Positions 23,325-35,640 of a DNA stretch of 64,000 nucleotides are shown here, piece by piece. The position numbers and the translations under genes are program-made. The DNA lies in assembly GCA_015179045.1 (NCBI GenBank), contig WHUZ01000112.1, positions 62,001-126,000 of the forward strand, in the 5' to 3' direction. This DNA comes from Kalaharituber pfeilii (Eukaryota; Ascomycota; Pezizomycetes; Pezizales; Pezizaceae). A model generated the notes under the pieces. The model saw only the letters and a list, made by a program, of their open reading frames with translations. It ran no database searches and was not told where the DNA came from. Numbering within the stretch: position 1 is the first letter of the stretch; every line of letters starts with the position of its first letter.

Positions 23325-23530
23325 TGTTTTCATAAAAACAGGCGTTTATTACCTCTCATCTTGCCTCTGCATAGTTCATAATTCGTGTATATACCTGTTA
23401 TAGCTTTCACTGCATGTATATACTACAAGAATTGACCTCTCTGCTTCAACCTGTCTAAGCGGATAACCTCTCTTATTGGATAAAACTCACCGGTACCAAC
23501 GTTATCCAATATGACAGGTTTGACTGTACC
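23325..23530. repeat. inverted partner of the 7.2-7.4 kb repeat
   Basis: Shares ATTACCTCT, TACCTGTTATAGCT, AACCTGTCTAAGCGGATAAC and TATGACAGGTTTGACTG with 7197-7410, in reverse orientation, at moderate identity. Confidence 0.6.
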
Positions 23531-24885
23531 GAGAACAGCGTACCAGAACAGGTGATCAACGTTTGATCTGCACAATGGGTTCCATACAATGCACACAACA
23601 CGCCACTATTGGACTTGAACGCTACATTTAACTGTCTTTGCAGATCTGACACAGACACAGAAATGATATGGAGTGGTGCGCACGCCACCGAAGATGGTTT
23701 TCCGATATCTCCGATTGGACATTGTGCATAAACGGATATTTTGGATCAGTGTTGCTGCCACTTCTTATAGCACCAAAATGCGTTAAAGTAGTGCGTCAGA
23801 TCCGAGTGAAACGCAACACTGAAAAGTGCAATGGCTAGTCTGGCCATGGAAATATCCAAACAAAGTATAAACCAAAATTTCACCACCTCCAGCACATTAT
23901 GCCAAAGTCCTGGCAATCATCCACCTTGAAACTCCCACTTACATATTCCATCCTCTCGTGCGCGCAGCTCTGCTCCCCTATAGGCAGCGAGAGCGGTACA
24001 CAAAGTCAATAGACGTCGTCGCCTCCCTTGCCTTAAGAACTACCCAATTGGGCAAAAGATGCTATATTTCCATGTTTGGCACATGCATAGACAACGGAGC
24101 AGAGATATTGGACGTGGGGTGTGTTAGGAACAAAGCAAGTTGATAAAAATCCTGAAATGAGGGAAGATATGCTTATTTTGCCAAAAGTTCCTGAGTAGTC
24201 AGGCGATTGGCAAAGGCGCTCCATCCAAGCTCTTGAGAAGAATTAGTAGACCCGGATTCTCAAGGTTAGAAGTGAGCACGGTGGACTGTATGCCGCCAAA
24301 TTTTTGCTGTACACAGAAATATACATCCATGCCATGATCCATATGTTAAGAATCAATACACGATGGTCCATTCGCATGAATTTGCGAATATAACTAGTGT
24401 CAAGCCAGCCTCTGCATGTAATCCCATTTACTACCAACTCCTAGCAAGCTATGGAATTCAAATGTTCAAAAGCCTTCTTTTGGATGTACGAATTGCAAAT
24501 ACCCTACACTGGGGTTGATGAAATTGGCATAAAGCTGCTAGAAACAAACCGAACCCGGGATGACTAAGCATTCACTTGTACCACGGTTCCGTCTCCTTTT
24601 AAGCCGAGGCCAGCTGATGTAAAACCTTGTTATTTCCTTTCTAACAATTAAGCTCTGCAGATGCACCCTCAAATCCAGTAGCCCAAATAATGCCAAGCTT
24701 TTCGTGAAAAGCTTCGAGCTTGTGTGCAACCAAGCACCCGGCTGCAGAGCCGTCGACAGCTCGCTTATCGCTTCAAGCTTATTCAGCGGAAGTGTAATAC
24801 CCCCGCGATGTTTATTTCTGGAGGACTGCAGAGAAGACATGTAACTCTATTCCAAAACCATAATGAAGTTCGATCCAATTGACCC
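23531..24885. other. intergenic, no recognised gene
   Basis: A 100-codon ATG-started minus-strand frame (24538-24840) is the longest candidate. It has no recognisable domain, and I do not call it. Confidence 0.35.
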
Positions 24886-24889
24886 ACGT

Positions 24890-25330
24890 ACTGTGGGAAT
24901 CTTGGCGCTTGATGATGCAACGGTGGATGATAACTCAAGATGGAAGGGGGGACCATGAAGGCCTAGATGAAACTACCCAAGGGGGAAAGGGGGACCATGA
25001 CAGCCTGGGTGATACTGCCCGAGAGGGAAGGAGGGCCCTGAGGGACTGAGGAGCGGCGATTACCACAAGGGGGGAGGGGACCAGAGGGTGACGGGTATAT
25101 AAGGAGGGGGAGAAGGAGGCTTTTCTATCATCATCATCATCGTCGAGGGTGATCACAGTATAACCGGGGTGGTTATTCTGTCCGTCTTGCAGTGATTTCA
25201 TAGTCCTCTTCAATACAGTGAACCGGTCTTTGTCTTGTGCCTCGTGGTTATCGCTAGCTCTTTACTATTGTGTGTTCTCGTTCCCCTCCTCAGAACTTCC
25301 GTCTGTCCCCTCCCACAGTACCTAGATCCC
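24890..25330 (+). mobile_element. possible LTR fragment with promoter-like features
   Basis: A GA-rich stretch of two to three imperfect ~50-bp repeats (GGGGGACCATGA) is followed by GGTATATAAGGAGG (25094-25107) and then the LTR-like TCTTTGTCTTGTGCCTC. No matching second LTR or flanking duplication was found, so this is tentative. Confidence 0.3.
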
Positions 25331-25475
25331 AGCAGTGCACCAAATGCAGTGCAATGCTTATTCCAGCCCTGAAAAAGCTTGAAAGTCAAGTAGCGAAGCC
25401 CCATGGGGCCTGGTCTCTTTAGGCAAAACCATTTTACCGTGGGCTCCGTATACGGACTCTACAATTCTATGCATC

Positions 25476-25537
25476 ACCTCGCCATGGCCTTACAGGCGGC
25501 AAGCGAGTAATGATATAAAAAAAAAAAAAAAAAAAAA
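25476..25537 (+). mobile_element. hairpin-sized retroposon, family 1, perfect duplication
   Basis: CCTCGCCATGGCCTTACAGG, then GCGGCAAGCGAGTAATGATAT and about 22 A. The 12-bp duplication ATTCTATGCATC is exact at 25464-25475 and 25538-25549. Confidence 0.85.
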
Positions 25538-25842
25538 ATTCTATGCATCTCAAGGACACTCTACGTAGCCCATTGTAGCCCGCACAATCGAGAATTCTGA
25601 ATACTTCCCCTAGGATCCCATATGCATAGGCAATTCATGGACTGCCCACCTCTGAATGTTGCAAACATCAAGCGCAGCTGTCAGGGTGTTGCCTCCCTGT
25701 TCGATACTGTAGTTAGAACCAAAATACTCCCCATGCTCCTCATCAGCTACGTAGCTGCATGCATTATCAAGTAATAAACTTCATATTCAACCTTCCCAAA
25801 CCTAAATACTCTTTTGTTGTTCTACGCATCGACATCCAATCC

Positions 25843-25852
25843 CTATATATAT
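25843..25852 (+). promoter_or_regulatory. TATA-box candidate
   Basis: CTATATATAT lies about 80 bp before the ATG at 25929, a plausible spacing for a fungal core promoter. Confidence 0.4.
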
Positions 25853-25928
25853 CAGTGCTATGCTCTACCCTGTCTAACTCCCATTCTCTTTCCCATACCC
25901 TTATCTCTCCTAAATCCAACCAACTACA

Positions 25929-27787
25929 ATGTCGCGCCCTAGCGCACTTCCAAGAGGGGACATCCGCAACCCATGCGATCCTGCCTGTCCCCTCTATCTC
26001 CTATATCTCCAGATTGGACTTATGCCGTATCTAGCGGAAGCTCCCTCGGGCCAACAGACAGGCCCTGGAGCTCCCAGTACAACGCCTCCTGAGAGCTCTC
26101 ACGATTCAGATCAATCATCGGTTGCTGACCGGGAGTTGACGCCAGAGTCTACGAGCTCTGAGCCGCCACTCGCTGCCCCGTCGGTTCCCGGCAATGATGG
26201 TGTTGCTGCTGTCGGTGCTGTACCGACTGTTGAACCCGCCGCCACACCCACGGCCCGCCCCGGCCCCCGAATTACCTTGACTTCGATGTGCCGGGCAGCC
26301 ATCCACGCGCCCTCCTCCCGACCTCCTTAATCCAGGAGTTGGAACTTGATAGGCCTCCATTCCCGCAGTTCGAGTCGCCGCCCCTCGTCGGCCTTGAGCT
26401 CTCCAGTGGAGTGTATAGTAGCCGCCATAGCCTGCGCCGGTTCCAACCGAACGGGCGGTCCGGCTCAAGCGACTGTTGGGGCTCCATCGTCGGGGAATAC
26501 GGCCGGCGCACTTATACAGATGCATCGTATCATGGCTTTAGAAATGTCGAATGGGGACACCACAATCCCTACGGTGCCATCGGTCAAGTGCGACTGGGAG
26601 AAGCCCTACGAGTACGGCCAGGTCGACAAACGGAGAGTTCCCACCCAACTGCCCCATCTCGGAGACCCGATACGTTTCCTGCCCTACAGAATTTCACCGG
26701 CTGCTGTGCTCCAGTACTTGCGAACCCAAATTGGCATGCGCACAGTGCAATGCCGGCTACGATTGGTTGTACAACGCCGACCTACACTCGCATGCCAACA
26801 GCGATATCAGGCCAGGACATGCGTACATGTTCAAATCGGATCCCTCATATTCCCTCTGTGGGTCCGACCTATTTGTATCCCCCATCTTTGAGCCGCCCTC
26901 AGCAGCACCAGCTGGGATTAATGCCCGGAGCTTCTGTAATGCCGGCCAGTCCAACGCCACGACCGCCGTCTGCTTTTCCGCTTCCTCCACACATGCATGG
27001 CCATACATTCCGTCATGCCTACGCCGGATTTCCGCAAGACTTACTCGCACGTCGTTCGTACGGCTCGTTGTTCCCACCGTTACCGTTCCCACACAACAAC
27101 CTGGACCCTGATCCACCTCTGCCCAAAGCGACGTTCAATTCTACCGATGCAGCGATAAAACCAGTCCACCCTCCATGCACCACTGAACGAGGCCCGCCCC
27201 CGGGCCTTCCGTGGCCCCGCGGCACATTTCCGCCTGCAACTGACGACTGTTGTCCGCACCTGGATGCCATAGGAGAGGAAACAACGGTCGCAAGCCCAGT
27301 TCGGGTAGAGGGAAACTCAATCGCGCCCCTTCCCGCGCCAGCTGTTGAGCCGCGGAACATTAACGACGTCAGGCCCAGTGATACTAATGCCCCCATCGCC
27401 TCAGCCGACCGCATCACCAATGCCAGCCAGGCTCACAACAGTTCCCCTAATGACAACCCTTCCACGGATGCAAATGGATCCGCATCTGTACCAAATGAGC
27501 AAGACAGGGCAACCACAACGAGGCCACGCCCTCCACTCCGAAGACGGGGCGGAATGTACTTCGGCTCCCTCTTCGTCAGAGAGGACGACGGGACAATTAG
27601 GCGGTACATAGTACCGGCCGCAAATACGGAGGACGTTGCGGAGAGAGTTGATCAGAATAGCGGAGATAGGATGGAGGATAACATTGACAACGACAACAGG
27701 TATAATGGAGAGGAAGATACCAAGCCGGAAGCAAACAATGGATCGTCAGGGAATGAGGGGGACACCTCAGGCGGTATCGACGACTGA
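25929..27787 (+). CDS. proline-rich hypothetical protein; frame unresolved
   Basis: A GC-rich stretch of coding character, starting at an ATG in ACAATGTC context and ending at TGA 27785-27787. The final segment (about 26925-27787) is solid: PRPPSAFPLPPHMHGHTF, later RRRGGMYFGSLFVREDDG, and an acidic Asp/Asn/Glu tail. Before it, coding-like codon use appears to move between frames: frame of 25929 to about 26265, frame of 27787 at 26270-26405, back at about 26480-26690 (KCDWEKPYEYGQVDKRR), then the third frame at 26690-26925 (CNAGYDWLYNADLHSH). No clear introns explain the shifts, so either unrecognised introns or several indels exist. No known domain was recognised. It could be a decayed gene. 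Confidence 0.45.
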
Positions 27788-27870
27788 CTGAGGTGTAGTG
27801 CTTGCTCCCTTTTGTCATGTGCACTACTTTCTGTTTTTCTTTTCTTTTTCTTTTTCTTTTCTTGTGCGGG

Positions 27871-27926
27871 TTTTTTTTTTTTTTTTTTTTTTCCTATCAT
27901 TACTCGCATGCCGCCCTGTGGGCTAT
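27871..27926 (-). mobile_element. hairpin-sized retroposon, family 1
   Basis: About 22 T, then TATCATTACTCGCATGCCGC and CCTGTGGGCTATG. Flanking TGTGC repeats may be a short duplication, but the surroundings are simple sequence, so this is uncertain. Confidence 0.6.
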
Positions 27927-28509
27927 GTGCATGTGTGTGCGTGTATGTGTGTTGTCATTTATTCCATCTCTCCAAATCCAGTTTTGCTTACTCATACCCT
28001 ACTTATCTCTACATCATTTGCGTTTTCAACAAAAGACAAAAAGAGGCCAATACACTACAGTATATGCTCGTTCTCGTCCACCCCAAGAACACTCCCGGAC
28101 CGGAAATAATGGGACGGCACCAGGCCTAGTGAATATTACTATGCCCAACTACATGCACAATAATGGGCACTACTACCGTTTTCTACCAACACACCTGCGC
28201 TTTCGAGTTTTCAGCACACACTTAGTTACGAACAACCATAAAACTATGATGTACGTCCGCGTTTATGTTACTCTCGTCGTCTTTTGGTTACCACACAACT
28301 GGATTTTCCTTCTTGCATGGTCGGTCATGCAGAGAAGAGCTTTCTTATCACCCACGTCAGCTGCGGCTCGAGCAGCGTGCAAAGAACGAAAAAGAAAAAA
28401 AAAAAAACTAATGACTACGTCTACTACATCATCACCACGCTTAGGATTACAGTTATTGTTACATAAAGTTTTATTTGCCATTTTGAGGCATCGCTAGCCG
28501 CTAGCAGTT
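27927..28509. other. intergenic, no gene seen
   Basis: Overlapping open frames driven by low-complexity sequence; an A-rich run at 28390-28407. Confidence 0.4.
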
Positions 28510-28568
28510 GCCCTGCCATGGCGAACAGCTACAAGCGGGTCACGTGAAATTTAAAAAAAAAAAAAAAG
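28510..28568 (+). mobile_element. hairpin-sized retroposon, family 2
   Basis: GCCCTGCCATGGCGAACAGC, then TACAAGCGGGTCACGTGAAA and poly(A). The 13-bp duplication GCCGCTAGCAGTT lies at 28497-28509 and 28569-28581. Confidence 0.88.
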
Positions 28569-28581
28569 GCCGCTAGCAGTT

Positions 28582-29135
28582 ATAAGTGGGGCTCAAGAGG
28601 AAGCATTTAGCCTATCCGGCCTATCATCGTTGAATGTACTTCAAGGGACCCTGTTCTGCGTGGGATCCTAGTCATAATCAGATAATAAGCCATTCTGATC
28701 CTCGCCGATATTGTCATCATCAGCCTTCCGTTTATTTCGAGCCCTTTGACGATTTAGAATGTTTGTCAAGATTGTATTACTGGTTTTCTTCGCAAGTCTT
28801 GTACCTTCCTTTGTTCAAGCACTGGAATATATGGTCTTTATCCTGATATGGCTATATATATCAGCATCCTATATATAGATATGTGTTCAATAAGAATAGA
28901 ACTTACATCGGTTGAGGAATTTGGAAACATTGATACAGTGCCTGCACGTTGTGCTGTTTCAGCGGCTGTTTGCGGAGCTGCTGGAGATGTCTGAGGGATG
29001 CCGGGTACAAGCGAATGGGGAATTTTCTAGGTTTTACTGTACCGTAACGGTGACCACGACAGCAATATGTCTGTGGTAACTCCCCGTACAGCCGAGCGAC
29101 AGGTGTGCATATTCGTTGAATAGTTGCTGACACAG
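28582..29135. other. intergenic, no gene seen
   Basis: No supported open frame. Confidence 0.4.
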
Positions 29136-29193
29136 TTTTTTTTTTTTTTTTCAATCACGTAACCCGCTTGCAGCTGTTCGCCATGGCAGGGCC
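29136..29193 (-). mobile_element. hairpin-sized retroposon, family 2
   Basis: Poly(T), then CACGTAACCCGCTTGCAGCT and GTTCGCCATGGCAGGGCC. The 10-bp duplication GCTGACACAG lies at 29126-29135 and 29194-29203. Confidence 0.88.
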
Positions 29194-29203
29194 GCTGACA
29201 CAG

Positions 29204-31150
29204 GTTGCAACGCACAACAACAAATGCTTTAGTACTTACCTTAGGCTCCTAGCATGTATGAGGTGTTAACGTGACCCACAGAAAAAAGAAAAAGAAAAAC
29301 AGAAAAAAAAAGCTTTCCAAAAGGCCTTTATTGCCATCTGGCTACGTCTCCAGCTCAACAGCCATTTTGGAGATGGTGAGTATGTAGTGTTAGAGTCGAC
29401 TTTTCTGTGCCATACGGCCCCAGGTTGGGGTGAACCGAAAAAGCTGCGGTGTAAAGGGTGCCAAGGATGGCTATAACATGCGTCAAGTAAAGACACAGCT
29501 ACTATTGTTCATCCAAGTTATATATGCTTAGGGTTCACTCTTTTACATGTACGCTCTTAAATAAGTTGACTGAGCTCCTTGTGAGTATCTCAGATGCTGC
29601 GGCATAATTTAGAAATGAGAATTTTAATAAGCCCAGGCATTTGGTCACCAACGTTAGGCGATTCCGTTTGGCCAATGGCAAATTAGAATCATGTTGCATT
29701 GGAGAACATATTCACGTGAATCGGAGACTTATGAGGCGTTCCCGACGTCGGAGGCGGAAATAATCAAACGTCGAAGCAGATGCAAGCTCAGCTGTCAAAT
29801 CGGCTGATACTCACATCTATCCGAATGTCAAACTGGGGTTACACAACATCCGACTGATTCCGATCTACAATACTTACCATTCTTGTCCTAGTTCCGCTCA
29901 AACGTTATTACAGTCATCAGAATGTCGTACACAATCTGAAGGCGACGTAACAGTAGTTGGAAGTTGCATGGGTTGTGCAAGCGCTAGGCATTTTAGAAGG
30001 TGGCCAGTGTGAGCTCTTTTCTGCGTGCTATAAACAATTAATATTAGGGCAGCCAGCTTACAAATGCGGTTACATTTCTAACACTATGGGATATGTCAGC
30101 CAACGCCGACCCCAGATTCACCTTACGGTGCAATTTGCGGCGACTTTTTACATGCAAGTTAGCACTGTATGCTCTTGATAACTTTATTTCACCCCTCTCA
30201 CTCCCGGATCTGCCGGATGCAGCTGTTAGCGGGCCGCGACGTTAGCGCAAGGATTGGTCTTGTTTGTAGAGTATGATACGTACCTTGTTCGCATGCGACG
30301 CTAAACGCAAACTGTACAAATACCTGATCGAGTGTCTGCTGCTATTCTTGACATGCGCGTTCATTGTCATGAGTGCGGAATTCGTTAAAGCTGCACCATG
30401 CATTGACGTGCACCGCGCAACAACTGAGGCATCAAAGCTTCAATTTCGTTAATGGGGAAGACATATCTAGAAGCAACGTTGGGATTGAGGTACGAATAAG
30501 TTACACTTGTCCACCTCGTTTTCTTGGAAACAGCGTAACCGTGTTTAAAATTCGCCATATACATGAACGCGTTACATAACTTAATAATATTGGGAGCAAC
30601 AGTATTAGCTGGGATAAAGAGGCTAAAAGTCTCCGATCATGCCTCTCAATGGAGTCTTAGGCATTGTGTTTTTCTTAGGGCTAGTCCTGCAGCCAAAGCC
30701 ATCCAGGCGATTGATGATTCTGCGAAACAGTTCGGCTATAATGTGCTTTTGGGTCCAAATGCCTCAATAGGTTCATTTAGATACCTGACAAAGCAACATA
30801 TGAAGGTTGCAGTGAATTGAGGCGTCCCAGAGGTTATCCGTATCGTGTGCATTTTTCAGCATCGATGATGATACTGCTGCTTCGGAGACATTCACCCCAT
30901 GAAAGCTCACGCTATACATGGAATTTCTAGCGGGATTTTATACTGCAGAAATCATGAGCCAGGGTTGATTGGGTAAAGCACCTAATTAGGAAATCATACA
31001 CACATCTGTGAAGGGTAAGCGGGATACGATTGTCATCTGTACCCTATCGACTGCCTTAACGATGAATGTGCTGCTGAAGCACATCAGCATTGGATCCTGA
31101 AGTCAATGTGAGTGGCATTCCGCTTCTTCCAGATGAACGTATGATCCTGA
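29204..31150. other. intergenic, no recognised gene
   Basis: Several frames of 60-85 codons occur but none shows domains, introns or a promoter context I can defend. Confidence 0.4.
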
Positions 31151-31157
31151 GGAAAGC

Positions 31158-31166
31158 TATATAAAG
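31158..31166 (+). promoter_or_regulatory. TATA box of the secreted-protein gene
   Basis: TATATAAAG, 117 bp before the ATG at 31275 and followed by pyrimidine-rich sequence. Good match and spacing for a fungal core promoter. Confidence 0.6.
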
Positions 31167-31274
31167 AGCGTAGTCTCCCCGCTTTGTGCTTTTCCTTCAC
31201 TCACTGCTCAACCTCACCACAGCACAATACCATCGACTACAGAATACCCTCAAAAACCATCCTCAGAGATCAAG

Positions 31275-31991
31275 ATGCACTTCCCCATTTCTGTCACCAT
31301 TATTTCTCTCGCTCTTGCGTCTTTGGGACTCGCTGCACCAGCTGCTAGCCCTGCTGAGGTCGAACTTGGACAGCGCTCTCCCAACCCCGATGTCGACTGG
31401 AAAACTACGTTGGGTTGGGATGGCAAGGTCACTCCAGTTGAAGAGATTGGCACTGTAGTTTCGGTAAGTCTTCCGCATGAAGAATGAATGATAGGATGAT
31501 CTGAACGATTATCAGGGACCAGCGGTGGAGAGCAAAGAGCGCGCACTCACCAAGAGGACTCTCGGAGGGCTTTTCATCTGCCCCGGATTGAAAGTCTTTT
31601 TACTCATTCTACCTCGTATTCACCACCCCATCCGACAGATAATAGCTAATCATACATTTCAAATAGTGATTGGAAACCCGACCAAGGCGTCGGCTGCACA
31701 TACGTCGTTTTTGGGTATAACCAATGCATTGCCCTCAGTAACTATTATAGCGGGACCATCAGCGCTGTTGGACCTGATGCAGGTATGTTGCTGCTTGCAT
31801 TGAGATTATTCCTAGTATAGTCGATATACTAATACAAGGACTGTGCAGGCACTTGGTGCGTTCTTTACCATTCAACCGACTGCAGCTGGGGTGGTTCGAA
31901 CGGGTTCACCAGTCCTGGTTTGAGCCAGCTCTCCGGAAGCTACTGGGGTCAATGGAACGACAATGTTGGGTCTATCAAGTGTTGGTGGTAA
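31275..31991 (+). CDS. small secreted cysteine-containing protein, four exons
   Basis: Exon 1 (31275-31463) encodes a signal peptide (MHFPISVTIISLALASLGLA, cleavage near the following AP). Exon 2 starts at 31516 and carries a Kex2-like KR site (LTKRTLG) and GLFICPG. Exon 3 (31667-31782) has GCTYVVFGYNQC and SGTISAVGPDA. Exon 4 (31849-31991) has GTWCVLYHSTDC and ends WNDNVGSIKCWW. The C-terminal CxLY...C...WND..xSIxC pattern resembles beta/gamma-crystallin-like fungal secreted proteins (inference). Intron 3 has TACTAATAC before its acceptor. The exon 2/3 junction does not keep frame with the only obvious donor (GTCTTT at 31594, phase 0; exon 3 needs phase 2). Either a one-base defect or an unusual donor exists. 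Confidence 0.72.
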
Positions 31992-32100
31992 ATGGGTCAT
32001 GATAGCCTACCTTCAACCGTAATGGGAGAAGTGCTGGATGGAGCAGTGTATTGGACTGTTTGCAAGGATGTAGTGTGGAAAGCCTGTTTTTCTTTCTGAC

Positions 32101-32135
<35 letters not shown>

Positions 32136-33284
32136 GGAATGATGGGAACAAGTTGAGCTGGGATAGTGAGTCATTCAACATGACATATAGGATAGTTTGT
32201 TGGTGTCGCGGGAATTTTTATAATCAAGGTTCAATTCGGTATCTGTCTCGGCCCGTGAAACGGCATCCTTGCAATACATCGTGTGATGGTCATCATGTTT
32301 GTTAGTGGTTGAAACCTATGCAATCGGCTAATTTTGCTATGGTCTCAGATCGCATGCATGTCAGCGCTACTAAGACACAAAACGGTTGACATGCATATTC
32401 TACTCCTTGTAGAACCTAAACCTGGTGGGTGGCGAGTATGGAGCTACCTCGTCTTAGCCCACAGGGATTTAGAGTTTATAAATAAGTGCACACACACACA
32501 CTCAATGAACCGTCAATACCTCTAGGAATCTGAAACCTAACTCGGTTTTCCTTCACCCGGAAACCTGTAGGGAAATTACCATGTAAGCCAGATATCTCCC
32601 CTGTTCTGAGCCAAATTTCAAAGTGATATCTTTACAGGTAGAGATATCCGAAATCCTTCGCCATTCCGGATGTCAACTCAGTTTGCCTTTCTGGGATTGT
32701 CTTGACGCCAAGCAAGCTAACTAGGATTGTTGTACTGCCAGGGAAGATAGGGTAACATAAGTGGTCAATGCGCCCGCATGACGTGAGGACTGGAGTGACT
32801 ATTGAGCTGTATGCGGCTGCACCCTATCGACATCTAGCTAAACCTATTGGTACACCCCCACCAGGACATCTATGAATACTAGGATGCTCATGGCATCGAT
32901 GATACCCAGGACAAAGGGACTGTCAAAATGATAATGGTGTACGAGCTTTCTGACATGAAAGTGCATGAACATCTTCAATTCCACCGCAAGAGTACATCAT
33001 CGCCACATTAGCGAAATTACCGAAACGGGAAACAAAAAGAAGTATAATCAATTGCGTAGAAACTAACAATAAATCATCCAATATGTACGAATGTGGAAGT
33101 AAAAATGTACAACCACTATTTTTGTCGATCTTTGCATACCCTCGCAAGCGTGCACGAGCACTGGATGTCAACTACAGTTCCGCTTACCCGTCGGGGCTGT
33201 GACACATCCGCAACCAGCCGGTCGGGGTACCCCCTTTTGCGCACATGCAGCGCTCTTCCAAAAATCACTTAAAAAAAGTGAATA
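31992..33284. other. intergenic, no gene seen
   Basis: A 28-bp A tract lies at about 32103-32130 and a CACACACAC run near 32490. No supported open frame. Confidence 0.4.
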
Positions 33285-33376
33285 GGCAGTCTACACCAAC
33301 ATCGGAATCTAAATCTGTATAGTTCAGCTTGGAAACTTAAGGCTCTTTAATTTTGATTAAGTTGTTGTAGACTGCC
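33285..33376. mobile_element. tiny inverted-repeat element (92 bp)
   Basis: GGCAGTCTACACCAAC at the left and GTTGTTGTAGACTGCC at the right are 16-bp inverted ends with one mismatch. Class unknown; a MITE-like remnant. Confidence 0.5.
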
Positions 33377-35119
33377 AAAAGTGCCATTGCAACGGCTAGC
33401 TGAGTCCGGAAGTATGCAGCTTACCAAAGAGCGAGTAGAATATGGTAGTGAGGGCTAAGTTGACAGTGCTTATGCAGCCACCAGTAGTTTATTCGCCCAG
33501 ACTGAATATTGAATTGGATAGCAATGACCTGTGCGATTCACTCAAATAGAGCAAACACTTAGCTTGGGATTATCACGTAACTTTACTCATGCAATCAACG
33601 CCCATTGCATGCAGGGTGATGATGTGCATATATTTGCCGATCGTGACTTCTCGCCTAGGAGGTCTGGTTTACGAGACTAGTGTCGTCAGGTATGATGGTT
33701 GCGGTGTGTGGTGGTGGAAAATGAGAGTCCCCTATCCGGTCCATTAGTTAGCCACCAGCTGGGCTATCGGGTACTGTAGTACTTAACCACCGACCCCGCC
33801 ACCGTAAAAAAGAATAAATAAAAACGCAAACAATTAAAAAGAGGTTTTCCTGGCTCGACTAGAATTTTCATGTGGAACTGAGGCATGACGGTCCCAACTG
33901 ATGTACTTTTAAGAGTGTCGGACAACCCACTTTCGGTAAGGTTGAACCAGAGCCCTCAATTCTAAACCTAACCATAACCCCACCCCGCCGCCTCACCCCC
34001 CTCCCCAACCCTCTGCATCACCTCCGATAGCCGCTTATACATATAGGCCCCATTCTCGGCATTGCAATCAATTATTTTTGCCTTCAACTTACCCGTAATA
34101 TACCTTTAGCATGAGAGGAAACCTCACCGCTGCTTAGCCCTTCATCTCTTTTCTACATCTCTTCCTGCTAATGTTTCCAAGGTGACCTTAAAATGAACTT
34201 TATCACTTTATACTCCCTCCCCTACTTTTCTTTCTCGCTTCCATCACCTCCCGCGCTCCCCTCTCAACGTCCTTACTATCAAAACTACTACCATCTCACA
34301 CTTTCCTCATCAAATACGACAGTCTCGCAGGATCCGATCTCCTCGCTCTATTTCTCTCTGTATCTTTTCTGCGATTCCTTTTGTTTCTCCTTGTCCGGGT
34401 CATAGTTTCTCTCCATATTAATATATTTTTCTTCCCTCTTTATTACAGTTTTATCTACGCGAACCTCTTTGTTTCCCCATGTTAATATCCACGATGTTAT
34501 GGGCTTGATGAGTAGAATGCCGCTTATGTGGTGGCAGATGCATATATAGTTAATGTGTCTATTTCTATCTAGGCTTACTCAAATGTTTTGATAATTGAAT
34601 TTCACTCACCTTAGTAATTCGCGCGACCTATCCTTTCCTTTGCTCCGCCAATCGCATCCTTCCGCTGGACAGCCACTCGGCAATCTTGGAGTTGTATATT
34701 TGGTTTAATGCCCGTTTGGCTCGGCTTCTCATCCGACGCCTCCTGCTGTTGAGATTCTTCGTTTCGCTCCTCTGATTTCACAGGCATGATATTGTGTGCG
34801 CACTCACGTCAACGTGAAACGGGGTTGTCTAGATCTGTGCTAGTTGATGTAGTTGATGCGAGATAAATTTATTTAATCGGAAGCTGATGGTCTCGACCTG
34901 CCGTTAACTAGTGGCTTGGGTGGGAGTTATGTACTCGTACATTACGGATGCTCGTTGACTACATAGTAGAATGGCTTTGTCGCGGTCTCAGCATTGGTTA
35001 ACTTGTTGCTCCGGCGTTTTGAGTCAGTGGCAGGCTGGTGCGAGGCGACAAGCATACGTATTTTTGGCCCTTCCTCATTACCGCCTGTGGTATGCACGAA
35101 AGACTGGTATTATGCCAAG
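33377..35119. other. intergenic, no gene seen
   Basis: Pyrimidine-rich stretches around 34130-34450, otherwise unremarkable. Confidence 0.35.
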
Positions 35120-35640
35120 CTTCTCACAATGAGACTGCCTTCCTACCGCCTCTCCTACCGGTCCCAAACGCTCAGAGGTCCCGCTGTCCCTGCATGTCCG
35201 CTCGTACCACCTTATCAGGTCCCACTGCGACAGCCTTTCCAACGGCCCCGCTAACAATGTCCCCAGGCCCCTCTTACCTCCGGTAGCCTCGCCGACAGCC
35301 CCTCGTCGATAGACCCGTCCAGACCATCTCCCGCGGTCTCTCCCATCGTCGCTCTCAAGTTCGGCAGCTTCCCCGACACCATCTCCTATTGCCTCTCCGA
35401 TCCCCTCCCGCACCTCCGCTGCTCAGCATCCTCTCCGACATCCTCTCTCCCATCGAGTTTGCACTTGCCCTATACCTCTCCACGTCTCCACAGTATCTTA
35501 CTGATCCCATCTCCGGTAGGTTCCGCCGTGGGCTCTTCGACATCGGGCAGCCTCCCGGATACTCCCATCACCTCCAACCCCCGCGTCTCCCAATCCTTCG
35601 AGATCCTCTCGCAAAGCAGCCTTTTCAGTTTAATGCGAAT
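35120..35640 (+). repeat. CT-rich dispersed repeat, copy 1
   Basis: GC-rich and strongly pyrimidine-biased, built around CCTCTCC / CATCTCC / CGACA motifs. Related blocks occur at 48.1, 56.4, 58.9 kb and, inverted, at 57.6 kb. Open frames here arise from the bias. Confidence 0.6.

Noticed and set aside
24538..24840. 100-codon ATG-started minus-strand frame
   Set aside because: No domain, promoter or homology cue; length is within chance for this composition.
28284..28466. Open frames around the A-rich run at 28.4 kb
   Set aside because: Driven by poly-Lys/poly-Phe coding of homopolymers.
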